From Styela clava (lineage: Eukaryota > Chordata > Ascidiacea > Stolidobranchia > Styelidae): 64,000 bases of DNA. The notes beneath the pieces were generated by a model. That model was given only the letters and a program-made list of their open reading frames with translations, was not told the DNA's origin and searched no databases. Shown here one piece after another: positions 1 to 12,617 of the stretch (its first letter is position 1; every line of letters starts with the position of its first letter). The translations under genes were made by a program, and so were the position numbers. The stretch spans positions 2,046,001 through 2,110,000 of the forward strand of contig NC_135252.1 in the NCBI RefSeq assembly GCF_964204865.1, read 5' to 3'.

Positions 1-32
1 ATTCAAAAACACATTTTTATTCCAAGTCCAAC

Positions 33-3000
33 CTGAAATCATTGCGGTACAGAAAGCAACCAATTCTGGAGTACATGTTCGACAAGTTTCAGTTCTTCCA
101 TTATAAAACCTGAATTTTAGGCAAAAAATACAACATTATTAACATTCTGACAAAATCAAAAATATTGCAGAAAAATAGACCATGCAGAAATTATTTCTAT
201 ACCTATCAGTACTTAAATTTGTTAATTATTACAGAAAAAGCGAATGCAATTTACTTGTTTATAAAATCTTCAACTAATAAAAGTTTACGCACTAGAAGAG
301 ATGGTCGCAATAGGATTCAATATTCCCCTTAATTATGAATCTCATACTTGTCATGTCAAATATACCACTAGATATTTTTTTGATATAGTCTGCCAATATA
401 GCATTGTATTGCCTGTAGGGTTTTTATAGATATCCTCGCATCTATTTATCAGGTTCACAAGACTATTGATGTCTAAACTGACCCTCTTGTTGTAGCAGTC
501 TCATAAGTTGGAGCAGGTTTACCATGAATTCTCATGTAAGTTAATTGTAAACAAGTTTGCACAAATCCATCAGGATGAATCTGAGAACAACAATGGATAA
601 CTAAGCTGGACAATTTATTCATAGAATATTAAATGTCCGGTATAGTATTATGCTCAATAAGTCATCCCTATATAGGGAAATAGCAAGTAAATCAAGATGA
701 GTGCATATCTGATGCAAGCATAGCGTTACAAAGTTCAGGTGACACTTCGTGCAGTGAAAAACTTTCCACCCATAGCAAGGTAGAGGTTTTCTGCCATTCA
801 TTCATATATAGAAGAAGGTCAATATTCTGGCTGAAGGTTATATATTGTTTTCAACTATCCTATCATCTATACTTTGCCAATTCAGCGAAGAAATGTATGC
901 TATTCATCAGAAAGGGTAAATGCAGTTCATTTCCTGTTTTTCATTTCTGCATAGCAAGTAGCAACTATACATTTCTTTTCAAATTTTTATTATAGTATGT
1001 TGTTTACATACCTTTAACTTTTTCAAGCTTTCTTTACCGAACTTGTCAAATTTTGTCATTTGTACATCAAGATTGCCAGCAAACTTGTTATACTCTGTTA
1101 AACCTTCTCTGATGTAATCATGCAATTTATCATCCAATTTGAAAACGAGTTCTTCAGCAAAATCAACTTTTACATCTAAAAGTATTTACAGCATGTAGTC
1201 AAATTGGTAAACATAAAATTGATTATAAAATAAGGGAAATATTGGAGGCTTCAGTCCTAATGGTTTTAAAAGAATAGGATTCAACACTGTGAATGATTGG
1301 GAAGCTATGAGAAACTGACATTCATTATTATAATAGAAGGCAAATAGTTCAAAATCTAAAACAGAGGCCGAAGCCATTCCCACTCACCTGTTTTCCATGG
1401 CCAAGGAAACTCCTTCACCGTCAATTTCATCAACCTATCAGAAAATTGTGTGAAAACAACTTGTACCATCGCTTCACATGGTGAATGATCACAAGTTGCT
1501 ATAAAGCCACCATTTGCAGTGCAAGTATAGTTAAATGATTTATCATTCCATCTGTTGGAACATGGCCCCGTCAAACCATGCTGATAGAGTTCCTGGTAAC
1601 TCTGTTTAATAAAATGTTGTTAAAAGCATTATTAGTGAAATTTTATCTTAGAGAATAACACACAGAAGGCAATTGTCCACCAATTACAAGGCACACCAAA
1701 CTGGACAAATTCTAGTCATCAAAATCTTTGCAGATGTCGACAAATATGTGAGTGACCGTATAGCTCATAAAAAATACTACCGGTAATCCATTATTCTTTA
1801 TAGAAAAATACACACCTCGTGTTCTAGACCAGTGGTTTTCAACCCGGGTTTTGCGGCAATCAAGGATTTCGCCAATACAGACCAAAAGTTCCCCAATTTT
1901 CGTCTCAAATGTGTATTGATCAAATATATAATCAAATACCCACCATTTGCCACTAGTATTAGATTTTCTCAATTTGTTTTGCCAGCATTTAGTTTGCGCT
2001 ATATACTTATAGTTCATACAATTTAAAAGAATTGCATGTGGATTCCTCGATCATCTGGTATGTTCCATTGGGGTTCTGCTTAACCAAAAGAGTTGAAAAC
2101 CACTGTTCTAGACTGTGATTGATTCCAAATACAACCACATATTTCTCTACAGAACAAAAAGTTGAATGCAGACCTGTGGACGGCTTTCGTCCAAACAAAA
2201 ACAAATCAGAGCATCAGAAATTTCTTGTAAATTTTTCTTGTTCAAATCAGATAACTCAATCATATATTGTCTCGCTTTTGCCCAGGTATTTCTCTCAAGG
2301 CAAGTCAAAGCAGAAATACTTTCTCCATATTGCAGTGGTGCATTATGCTTTATTTCACTAAGGACTTTATAAAACTCAGGTGGAGTAAGAATTTTACCTG
2401 AAAATATGGATTTGTTGTGACATTGAGTAGATAGATCTTTCTCAAGGGATATTACCATAACAGCAATCCTATTATAAACCAAATATGAATCATATCGATC
2501 AGGATCTCATTATGACAATAAATTTAGATGTGGAATTGGTTTGAAATTATTGTGATGAATTTTTGGCAACTTTTCAAACAGAAATAAGATGATAAAGAAC
2601 AGTAAAGCCTGCATAGCCATATATATATATATATTTGAAAATTTAACATTTAAAATAGTATCACCTGTTTCTGAATTGACACCCTGGACTTTATATATTT
2701 TATTACGAAAGAAAACAACAATGTGCGAAGGAGATTTTCCTTCAGATGAAGTTTTGAAACTGTTATAGATTTCATCTTTTCCTAATTTCGGAATTCGATC
2801 AGAGTTGAATAAATATCTGTTCACAATAAAATGGAAAATTGGCTTTCAAATCTGGCAGTCAAAAAATAATGTAGGCAATAATGTTTAGAAACTCTCACCT
2901 AAATTGATTCATTGACATGTATCCCTTTTCTCCACTTTTATGCTGAGGAAATACTTCGGATTTAAGAGCCATCCAAACTTGCATTACATTATGCAATACA

Positions 3001-4200
3001 ATCGATGATCTAAGAAGCTGTAAATATTTTCAAAGGTAATTAGACATATAGCAAGTCATACATTGAGACTGAATCCTTATGGATTTTTTAAGCAAAATTT
3101 TCGTACCATTTTATAGTCTTGACCAATTCACCTTTGAAGGTCTCTATGTCAGTGTGTAGACATTGACATTAGGTCAGTCAACTTGAGCTACCTTAATTCC
3201 TTGATAAAGGTGACTGACATAAAATTCCGGTTAAAGCAATGATCTAAGCTCCTTATGTTGGGCATGTAACATATTATATACAAAATTTAACCTGACTATT
3301 TTCTTCAAATGGCCACCTTGTGTGGAGATAAGGTCCAGGTCCAGCAAAGTAGTAATACATGATAGGTTGTCTTAACTTCAAATATGCATTGTCCATCCAC
3401 CAGTCTTCCAGCCAATTACGCTTTTCTGCAATTAACAACATGATATATCATTCATGAAAACATACCATAAATCGTTTAAATTTGTTTACTCCACCAGACT
3501 TCAAGGTCTATTTGAAAAACACAAAGTATGAGAAACAACCTTCAGCCCTTGCAGATATTTTCGAGATCAGTCATGTAGTATGGGAGTGGGAAAGACCAAT
3601 TTCACCATTCGATAACTTATAGTTTACAGGCAAAATGCAGCGAATACTTAAAGATGAATACTCACTAACAGCTTTTTGCACCAACTGCATTTGAATTGCT
3701 AGTGCCTCATCTTGTTTGAAATTCTCACAAACTTCTTTCGTTTTTTCATACTCATCCTCAGATAGAACTAAAAAAATAAACCATGAAAGAATAATAAAAA
3801 ACCTTTAATTGCTAATGGTTTACTCCTAATAGCTAAATACACCAACAGGGGAACATACAATTGAACATCGCAAATATAATATTACAACATTAAACGTTTC
3901 ACTTCTGTCAGTATGACATGTGTGTTCATATTTGTCCCGAGAGAGACTGAGAAAAGAAGCTCCTCTCTCGACTATAAATTTTGGAAATTCTGAAATTAGT
4001 CCCAATAATAATAATATTCCAGTGAGTTTAATAAACTTTTACCGGTACGGTTATACAAGTATACTCTCACCAGCTTTACAAGAGTCCAGATATTTTTCTA
4101 CAGTTTGATGTATCGATGGTAGAGGTCGAGAGGGGAGCAAATTGTCTCTGTAGAATGTCCTTTTATCTAAATTTACACTGTGTTGGAAAACTTCGTCCAT
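33..4200 (-). CDS. Carnitine O-octanoyltransferase-like (choline/carnitine acyltransferase), 5' ten exons, runs off left edge
   Basis: Acyltransferase moving medium/long acyl chains between CoA and carnitine, normally peroxisomal for this branch. My exons (minus strand, 5' to 3'): 4200-4071, 3767-3666, 3425-3292, 3017-2899, 2816-2665, 2397-2174, 1601-1388, 1175-1012, 580-483, 109-33. All have GT-AG junctions and phases that agree. The start ATG is at 4200-4198. Family hallmarks seen: RNWLEDWW (exon 3), MNQFR (end of exon 4), SPSHIVVF (exon 5), TWAKAR (exon 6), catalytic-His block CDHSPCEAM (His about residue 326, exon 7), PAPTYETATTR (exon 9) and GRTETCRTCTPE (exon 10). The N-terminus (RTF..LPS.PLPSI...VEKYL) and the His position fit CROT better than CPT1/2 as I know the family; CRAT is the alternative. 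The C-terminal ~130 residues, including any peroxisomal tail, lie outside the window. Intron 6 holds a hAT MITE. Confidence 0.85.
1830..2105. mobile_element. hAT-type MITE (276 bp) in intron 6 of the minus-strand acyltransferase
   Basis: Terminal inverted repeats CAGTGGTTTTCAAC / GTTGAAAACCACTG, flanked on both sides by the perfect 8-bp direct repeat TTCTAGAC (1822-1829 and 2106-2113). 8-bp TSDs and CAG...CTG ends are the hAT signature. No transposase; non-autonomous. It lies wholly in the intron between exons 2397-2174 and 1601-1388 and touches no splice site. Confidence 0.9.
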
Positions 4201-4374
4201 CTTCGTAACTTAGTGCAGATCTCAACAAGCATAACCTCCTGCATTCGGCAGCACGAAAGAAGGTTCAGATGTTAGGAACTGCAAAAGTTTAACTGTCTGA
4301 AGGTCAACTACAAAATTAGGACCAGTTTATAAACCCCTTTTATGCTAGGAAGACTTTCGAAGTATACTCTAACT

Positions 4375-4862
4375 CAGGGTGGTCCAAGGTTGTGGGCTCC
4401 GCGGGCCACAAATTTATTTTTGCATTGTTCGCGGGCCACAATAGTGCCAAGAATAGGTAAACAGGGCAATACAAAACAAACACTTTTATTGTGCAAACAC
4501 ATAGTTATCAGACATAGTCACATAGCCATCCAGGGCTAAAAGAATCCGCATTCGATTTTAGGTTCCCAATGATGCCTGTATTGTTAGCATATATTCCCGA
4601 CCAAAAAGATGGAAAGCCAGATAATAATTTAAACTGCCAAGCACATCATTCAACTTCGCTAGTTGCCTCCGCTAGCCATAACACTATACTCAATTCAGTA
4701 ACATTAGAGATGTAAAGATATGTCAAAAGATTTTTCTGATTAGTTTTATTACGAAACATCACGAAATGCGTTTTTTTGATTATTCTCCGAATGTGACGCG
4801 GGCCACAGAAAATGAAGCTGCGGGCCACATGTGGCCCGCGGGCCTGGGTTTGGACCACCCTG
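4375..4862. mobile_element. hAT-type MITE (488 bp) just upstream of the minus-strand acyltransferase start
   Basis: Ends CAGGGTGGTCCAA / TTTGGACCACCCTG with a perfect 8-bp TSD CTCTAACT at 4367-4374 and 4863-4870. Subterminal GC-rich GCGGGCCACA repeats occur near both ends. It sits about 175 bp upstream of the acyltransferase ATG, so it may lie in or beside the promoter. A relic of the same family ends at 53946. Confidence 0.9.
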
Positions 4863-4870
4863 CTCTAACT

Positions 4871-6230
4871 AATTGAAATAAAATATGCCTTCTTAGCCAA
4901 ATCAAATAAATTTCAAAGTACAGCTCGCGCGGAAATTGAAGCAAACACACACACTACCTAACAACATTACGCCATGCTCGCTTCGTTTACTTACGTATTG
5001 TAATTCAAACAGAATTTGTTGGCCGCTATACGCAATGTAGTGCATATACCTATATAGGAGAGAATTTCAAGTAAGGGCTAAAATTAAAAGCATCTCTGTT
5101 ATTGTTGAAAACAATATGCAGGAAGTGATTGAAGAGTGTATTGCTTCCATGAATATAACGGGCGGCCGGGCGCTAAAAAGAACCTCGAATCGTTTATTCA
5201 AAAACCTCATCAGTGAAACAATAGAAAGTGCGGTACCGTCTGCAAGCAACATCGCTGGACCGTAGATACTAATCTAACACGGTTGGACTAAGTTAGCCAA
5301 ATTTGAATAATTGATGTTCTTGGTACATACTGATGTCCCCATACATGTCATATATGAATTTATTAGGATTTATCTTCTACATCCAAAAGCTCGACATAAT
5401 ACATCCGTACATAAAGTTAGCACATATTTGAAAGCATATGATTTGTTGATTCGACCAGTTGCATAACTGAATTGTAATGTCTGAATGCTGTAATGTAGCA
5501 TTTATAATCAAACATTAATCCAATCCTGGCTGGGTCCATTTATTTTTGATAAAACACTTCTTTTTCCAGCTATATAAAACGTTTATGGATAGTTTAACAA
5601 AAAGGCCACATTTCATGTTGAAATTCAACGATCTCATATTTTTAAACGAACGGATAATTAATGATCTTCCTAGATCCTATCATTTTTTCCTATCATAACG
5701 AAAGTAATTAGATGTGGCGCTTATTTTAGACAACATCTTGTCCGCTGTTATACTATGAGAACTATCAAATAGTCAGGTCTTTGGTCAGAAACCTTCCTCG
5801 TCGACCTAATGCAGTAATGCTGTAATGTCGATTGGCTCTGTTTGTTTTGGGGCTGCGCACTCTGCTCCACATGAACTTTGGACCCGGTTACCCGCGCAGC
5901 ACATTTCGTAAACGGTCTCCAAAATACCTTCCGCATTTCCTCGCGTTAACCCTCTCCGGGAATGCGTGAGCCGTAAGCGTAACACGTATGCAACAACATA
6001 TTGTAAACTAGCCATCACCCACATTTTCTGCCGTAGAATGCTTTTCTCTTCAGCGTACTACCGCGGTACTTAGTTGCAACTGCTATTTTGCATTGCCGCC
6101 GCCTGATGACGCTGCAAGCGTCTCTTGCAGGATGCGGCCTCCGGTGCTCGTGTCAGGCTTGTGAACCATAGTCATATTTTTAGCAACTATACCAATTCTT
6201 ATACACCGAATTCGTCATATCTGTGCACGA
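4871..6230. other. Intergenic stretch with one coding-like ORF (5041-5265, +), otherwise unassigned
   Basis: On the plus strand 5041-5265 is open for 74 codons; the first ATG is at 5116 and the stop TAG at 5263-5265. The predicted tail (MQEVIEECIASMNITGG..., ending NIAGP) has balanced charged/hydrophobic composition and could be a real terminal exon or a lost gene fragment, but I do not recognise it and see no convincing splice acceptor. The stretch 5800-6170 is relatively GC-rich and may be promoter-like or part of a repeat. Nothing else identified. Confidence 0.25.
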
Positions 6231-6335
6231 GGCAAAAGAATAGTGTATACAGAAGCTTTACAAACTGATTGCAACTTTGAAGAATGGCAAAAGAATAGTG
6301 TACACAGAAGCTTTACAAACTGATTGCAACCTCGA
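6231..6335 (+). repeat. Two-unit tandem repeat (~55 bp unit) at the LINE 5' end
   Basis: A unit beginning GGCAAAAGAATAGTGTA is present twice (starts 6231 and 6286) with few mismatches; each contains CAGAAGCTTTACAAACTGAT. It lies just before LINE ORF1, and tandem 5' UTR units are common in LINEs, so it probably belongs to the LINE promoter region. Confidence 0.55.
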
Positions 6336-6415
6336 ACGATTTATTCGCTATTTGATTAAGATCTCACAGGTTATACTTAAATATAGTATACTGTATATAA
6401 CTATTTAAACTCAAT

Positions 6416-7410
6416 ATGAATTCACCAACACCACCACTCAGAGAAAAAACACCTTCAAAGACCAAAAAGGTAATACCAACAAAATGTAACAAAAAAGAAG
6501 AACAACAACAATCCGGGATAACTGGAGCTCTACTCAACGTGTCAACAACATCTGAGGTAGCGAGATAGTGAGTGGAATCCTTCCTCTGATAACAAGGAAT
6601 ATAATACAAGACATCACCTTGCAACTTCCTGCCATAGTAGGCCAGTTCCTCCAGGAAAACTATGACTTTTCAGATAACTCTGATACACTAACCCCTATAA
6701 CACCAAATATCCAAGAAGTACTCAGTGATTTGAGCCAGTCAATGCGAGAAATAAGATCAGAATTAGCTGAAATAAAAGAAAGCCAGTCATTTCATACCAA
6801 GTTGTATGATGACCTCGCAAATAAGAACAAAATCTTGGAAAAACAAGCATCCGATAACAAAAGAACTATCGATAATCTTCTCGAGCGAATATATGATCTG
6901 GAAGACGATCTATACTATGTCTCGGAGAAGCTTGAAGATCAAGAAAGACGAGGGCGTCTAGAGAATCTCGAGTTTCATGGAGTCCCCATCAATGAAAAAG
7001 AGAATACGGATGAAATAGTCTGTAACATAGCAAAGATGATTGGCGTTAACATCCATGGCACCGACATCTCTGTTCCACACAGAATGCCAACAGAAGCCCA
7101 AGATACTAGAACTCCTGCCATATTTGCAAAATTCGTCCACCGCAAAAACAAAATGAAGATCTTTGAAAAAAGAAAGTCCCTGCAATCAATAAAACCAAGG
7201 GCAGTGTTCAAACAACCTTCAAAGATATTTATTGCAGAAAAAGTAACGGCTCTAAACGAAGATCTCTACTTCAGAGCAAGAGCTGCAAAAAATAACTGCG
7301 GATACAAATTTATATGGACTTCAAATGGAAAGGTATTCGTCAAAAAGAACAGTGATGTCAAAAACTCACTAAATATTAGATGTGATGAAGATCTGTCAAA
7401 AATCAAATAA
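6416..7410 (+). pseudogene. LINE ORF1 (coiled-coil, RRM/L1-ORF1p-like RNA-binding protein), frameshifted
   Basis: ATG at 6416 opens a basic, Gln/Lys-rich leader (MNSPTPPLREKTPSKTKK...) that meets stops near 6560. The main frame resumes at 6568 and runs 280 codons to 7410, so one frameshift near 6560 separates leader from body. The body has a heptad-rich coiled coil (QSMREIRSELAEIKE...LEDDLYYVSEKLEDQE) followed by a compact domain (ENLEFHGVPINE..., then IFAKFVHRKNKMKIF) of the transposase_22/L1 ORF1p type. It would bind LINE RNA as a nucleic-acid chaperone. Confidence 0.75.
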
Positions 7411-7442
7411 CTGTTATGTGAGTGTAATTTTCTACTTATTCT

Positions 7443-9215
7443 ATGTTGACTAATACTGATCTAACATGTCATTTATGTAGCAAACTATTATTATTTGATC
7501 AAACTAAAACATACTGTGAAATATGTGGCAAACTATTCCACTCTGAATGTGCTCTCGCCTCCGCATCCCCTCGCGCACCACGATCTCAGCCTTATTTTTG
7601 TTATTCGTGTTTGAATGGAATCTCTCCCCCTCGATCTAACCATAAGGTTCATAGTGCACTTGACCAGAATTCCAAATTTCTAATTGAAATAAGTAGATGT
7701 GAATGCGCAAATATACAAGTATCCGATTTGAATTCTACCAGTAGGTCCATGCCAAGAAATTGTTTTATTGCTTTTCACCTAAATATCAGATCTCTCCAAA
7801 AAAATCATGATGAGCTTGTCAATGTATTATCTGAATTAATTACACCCCCACATCTCATTGCCATTTCAGAAACGAGGTTTGGTGCGACTCCCACCTCAAA
7901 TATATCCATTTATAACTATGAATTCATTCACAAACCTTCCAAAACAATTGCTGGGGGAGTTGGCCTATATGTTACTCGAGACCTTAGTTTTTGTGAGATT
8001 CATGAATACAACCTAGAACATCCAGACTGCGAAGATTTATGGATCAACTTAAAACTAAATTTCAACATCTCTTTCATGATTGGAGTAATCTATAAACACC
8101 CAAGAAAAGATATCATCATATTTACCGAAACTATTTCCAACGCATTAGAAAAGTTGAATAGTGACAAAAGATTATTTGTCCTACTGGGTGACTGGAACAT
8201 TGATTTATTGAGTCATTCAACAGATCTGGCCACTATGAGGTATATTGATATGCACCTTGCCAATTTATCACTGCCCCTAATTACTAAACCAACACGAGTT
8301 GCTCGTACATCCAAACTGATAGATCATATTTTTACAAATTCCATTAACCATGATTTGTCAAGCTTTGTCATCTTAAGTGATATTAGTGATCATTATGCAC
8401 AATTATGTACAATCTCTGCTCCCGTTAATAAGATAAATAAAAACAGAGTATTGAGGCGAGATATGAGACATTTCTCTATTGATAGCTATAGATCTGACTA
8501 GAATGTTCTTTGCACCCCATATAGAATTGCCAAATCAAACTGATAATTTAAATATTTCCTTCCATTCATTCATTCAAATATTTAAATCAACCATTGACGC
8601 CAATGCACCAATGAAACCACTGAGTCGGTGTAAGACTAGACTTCTAGCTAAACCTTGGTTGACTAAAGGCATCCGCATATCAATTAAGACGAAACAGAAA
8701 ATGCATAAAATATATTTTATAAATGGTAGCGACACGAAATATAGATTATACAAAACTTACAGCAATTTACTTGATAGCCAAAGCAAAAAAAATTGTATTA
8801 CTTTAATAAATTTAACCAAGTCAGTGGCGACGATAAATCTACGTGGAACCTAATTGGGCGACAGGTCAATATAAAAAAAGACATAACATCAACAACTACA
8901 ATTAAAGCACTAAAAACAGAAACTGGGCAGGGAGTAAGCAATCCAGATCTAATTGCCAACTATTTTAATGAATATTTTTATCTTCATAGGCCCTAAGCTT
9001 TCTGAGAAAATCCCTCCTTTTTTGAGCAACCTTAAAGAATCCCATAAAAGAGTCTTTTTTTCTGAGACCAATACCTGTCAATGAAGTATATTACACAATA
9101 GCAAGTTTACCTGATGGTAAATCAGTTGGTTATGATAATATTCCAGCAAAATTTTCAAAATATGCTGTTGACATAGTTTCCCCATTGCTATGTAAATTAT
9201 TTAATGCCTCTATAG
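7443..9215 (+). pseudogene. LINE ORF2, 5' part: PHD-like finger, APE endonuclease, start of RT
   Basis: ATG at 7443. A Cys/His cluster (CHLCSK...CEICGKLFHSEC...FCYSC, about residues 10-60) is a PHD-type finger. The endonuclease runs from about residue 105 (FHLNIRSL) through ISETRF, GGVGLYV, GDWNID and SDISDHYAQL. Frameshifts occur near 8490 and 8830 and again about 9060, after which the pre-RT/RT frame (ASLPDGKSVGYDNIPAKF) continues to 9215. There it is cut by a 4-kb DNA transposon; the frame continues at 13282 and 15239. Confidence 0.85.
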
Positions 9216-9940
9216 CGACGCCTCAAAACCAAACAGTGCTAAGTCCACTTTTCCCCAAAATGACATTTTTCAACTGCTGATTTTTCTGGACTTAGCTCTA
9301 CATTTTGGTCTATTTACCTTATCTCTAAGTGCTCTAGATCTCAAGATAGCTATGGACATAACCCTGCTTTTTTTAGGGCATTTGAGAACTAAACAGAGCT
9401 GTGTCTACTTAGTGGACTTAGCTCTGAATAACTGCATTGTGAGTCGGGGCTAAGTCCGTTTTTTGGACATAGCTCCGTCCAAAAATCTGAAATAAATATA
9501 ATACAAAGCGCTAAGTCCATACCAGCTCTCAGCCATAGCTCAGTGTTAGCTGTTTCTTATGTTTACAGTAGAGGGAATGAGTGAGTTGTAATTCATTGCC
9601 ATAACCACTTTCAAACTGCTGTTTTTAAATAATTATTATTTCAGAATTATGGAAATTTCAAGTAGGAAATGTATTTTTCAAGCAAGGCCAGTGTGAACCA
9701 GCCAGAGGACTTTATTCAGTTAAGATATCGCATCTGATAAGAAATCTAGCCAGAATATGATTATTGTCTCAGTCCAAATCTATAGAAAATCATTTCCCTT
9801 GACAGTGTCAATTTGACACCTTACCTGAATTTGTAAATAGCATTCAACCATAATTTTTGTCAAGCTCTTTTCATAATGTTTTTCAGAATGAGACATAGCC
9901 TAGCTCTTAGTTATCAGCTATATTATAATACAGAATAATT

Positions 9941-12617
9941 ATGACTCTTGAACAAAATAATGGCGGTACTAGAAGTTGGACTGCATGTGAGAAAAACCCT
10001 CAGCTAGGCTGTGAAGTGTTTGTGTATGCAACGTATTTTGATGAAGCAAGTCTTGGTTACAGCAAAACATTGCAGCACAAAGAAAACTCCATTCTAAGAG
10101 GTGAAATATTGAGCATTTACAGCAACACTTACAGAGTGAGATTCTTCCTAGACAACACAATCACTTCAATTAATAGGGACTTTGTCAAATATTCTCTGTC
10201 AGAAAAAGAGCTAGATTGCGTTATCGAAGCAGAAAATTCAGAGCAGATTGAGGAAAGTGATATTCTTTCAGAGTCCGATATATCAGTGGATGATGACAAT
10301 GATCCAGAATATATCCCAGAGAAATATAAACACCACTGGAGAATATACTTCTCTGACAGTGATTCAGACACAGATCAGCAAATCGTGGATTTGACATCAA
10401 TTTCAACTCCACAAACAGCATGTGTTATGCAGCCCAGTAGTAATAAGCCTGGATTGCATAATGAGGAGGAAGTGTACCTGCTTTATACAGGAAAGAAAAT
10501 TTTCAGGGCACAATATCATGCTATTGAATCAGCCTGTGCAAGAGAAATGGAAAAAGATGAGGGCTGCTTTTTCATAACAAAAATTCTCAAAGATTGTCAA
10601 GTATGGGAAAACTTTGATGAGGACTATCATTCCCCTGGATTGTCACTCCTGTGGAATATGAATCAAATTGTGAAATGGTCTACTACCATGTCAATAGATT
10701 GTCCAACAGAGGGTAAAAGTCCAGATGTGCTGGAGGCTAGGAAAAGAAAGCCTGAAACTTGGAAGAAAAACAAAAGACGAACGGATTTAAACCATGGAAA
10801 AAGAGGATTTGGCTCTGATAATGATTCTTCCAAAAAAATTGGTAAAATCAAACAGTCTTGCTCATGTAAAAAAAAAATGTACGGCTAAAATATCAGAGGA
10901 AGTTCGCATGATGATCAATATTCAATTCTGGAATCTAGGCGACATGGACAAGCAACGAATGTTTAACAAAATACGTCAAGGAAATACAAAAAATGAGAAG
11001 TAGACTAAGAAAAGATAATAAGACTGATCAAAAACGTAATCGAGAAGTCAACAGAGTACACTTTTTCAAATCCAGAAAGCAATGAGTTGGTGCAAGTGTG
11101 TCAGTAGTTTTTTTTGGTGACCGTACATTTGAACCCACGTACATTTGAACCCATGTGTATATCCACGGGTTCAATCTATATGCGGGTGCTAAAACCCATG
11201 GGTTAGGGTTAGTATGGGTTCAGCTATCCGTAAAACAAAAAAAAATTCATAGGTACAATAGCATACAGGTGCAATTGTCATGGGTTCAAATGTACGTGGG
11301 TTCAAATGTAATGGAACCGTTTTTTTTAGATACCCTAAATATAAGCAAGAAAAGGGTGGAGACATCACTGAGAAAATTAACATCTGCTGGTTCACTGGAG
11401 AAAGATATGAGAGGAAGAGATGGTGACCACAACAAGGTCACCAGAGAAAGAGAGGAGCCGGTGCGAAGAAAATAGCTCTCCAGTTGAATCATATGATTTT
11501 TATTTACGCACATTCAATGAAAAATTCAATCTTAAGTTTCATTGACCTAAAAAGGATGTGTGTGATCAATGCACCAGCTTTCCAAATATGCCAAAATCTC
11601 TATTGACTGAAGAAGATCTCGCAAATCAAAATAAGCATATTCAAGAAAAGGACATGGTGGCTGGTGCGTTCAATGAAGAGGGAAATGGAAGAAAAATCCA
11701 CAACAGATGCTTCACTTCATGTGGCAGCTTTTGACCTTCAGAAAACTCTTCTTTGTCCACATGGACAAGTGTCCTTCTTTTACTACACACAGAGGCTAAA
11801 AAATTTCAACTTTACAGTTACTGACATTCAGTCCATGCAAACCAGTTGCTATCTTTGGAATGAGGTGGAAGGGCGAAAAGGCTCTTGTGAAATAGCGACT
11901 GCAGTGTTCCGATACCTGTCCTCTCTCACCACAACAGTGAAGACTGTGCAACTGTTCTGTGACCGCTGCAGTGGGCAAAATAATAACAGAGCTATGATTG
12001 TGATGTTACTCTATGCTATGGAGGAGCTGCATTTTGATGAAATAGCACTCAATTTTCTAATTACAGGTCATTCTCAAAATGAGAATGACACAGCACATTC
12101 GGTGATTGAAAGAGCTGTACGAAAAGTGAACATTTATACGACCGACCAATGGAAAACTGCCATTTCAATGGCGTTTAAAAAAACAAAACCCGAAATAACT
12201 CTGCTGAAGCATGGAGATTTCGTTAATTTCAAATCAGCATCTGACTTCCCTAAATACGCTGGAATTTGGAAGAACAATATTACAATTCAAACTGGCTCTC
12301 AGACAGGTGAAAGGCTCTATTGGTCCAAAATTTTACAGGCAAAATTGAAAAAAACTGAACCTAGTATATTGCAATTTAAGTACAGTTACTTGGATGAGGA
12401 GCTCCAGAGAGTTGACCTTAACTCTTTGGTTCGAAAGTCAGCAAGATCAGCAACACAAAAAATACAGAATATAGAAAAGCTACCCCAGCTTTACCAGGAA
12501 AGGCTGCCAGTCAGCAGTGAGAAATACAAGAGTTTGACAACATTATGTAATAAGAATTTAATCCCTCCAAACCACAAGGCATTCTACGAAATGCTTCCAG
12601 TAGTTGATGAAAGTTAG
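9941..12617 (+). pseudogene. Transposase of the Sola-like element (DUF7869-like RNase H-fold), broken
   Basis: First piece 9941-10888 (315 codons) ends in a basic Cys motif (CSCKKK). A run of ten A at 10868-10877 shifts frame into 10794-11003 (KISEEVRMMINIQFWNLGD...). Stops follow, then the MITE at 11116-11318. Past it the frame resumes (FFLDTLNISKKRVETSLRK) and the catalytic half is open at 11664-12617 (317 codons). Putative acidic triad regions: AFDLQK, FCDRCSGQNNNR and GHSQNENDTAHSVIE. The CDRCSGQN and HSQNENDTAHS blocks match a family common in insects and cnidarians as DUF7869 proteins (from memory). Its copy in a LINE, with flanking TIRs and TSDs, shows transposon origin. Confidence 0.65.
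11116..11318. mobile_element. 203-bp MITE, 9-bp TSD (Mutator-like), copy A
   Basis: Ends GGTGACCGTACATTTGAACC and (right-end complement) GGTTCCATTACATTTGAACC. It is flanked by the 9-bp direct repeat GTTTTTTTT (11107-11115 and 11319-11327). Internal ACATTTGAACCC motifs recur at both ends. It interrupts the transposase pseudogene; removing it with one TSD joins coding-like sequence on both sides. A second copy in reverse orientation lies at 60167-60353. The 9-bp TSD suggests a MULE; that is inference. Confidence 0.8.

Noticed and set aside
5806-6024. Overlapping minus-strand ORFs in a GC-richer patch
   Set aside because: Two frames are open equally, which is what base composition alone would give; no recognised domain.
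11195-11215. Telomere-like GGGTTAGGGTTAG run (also near 60260 in inverse)
   Set aside because: It is an internal part of the 9-bp-TSD MITE in both copies, with no longer array, so it is not an interstitial telomere.
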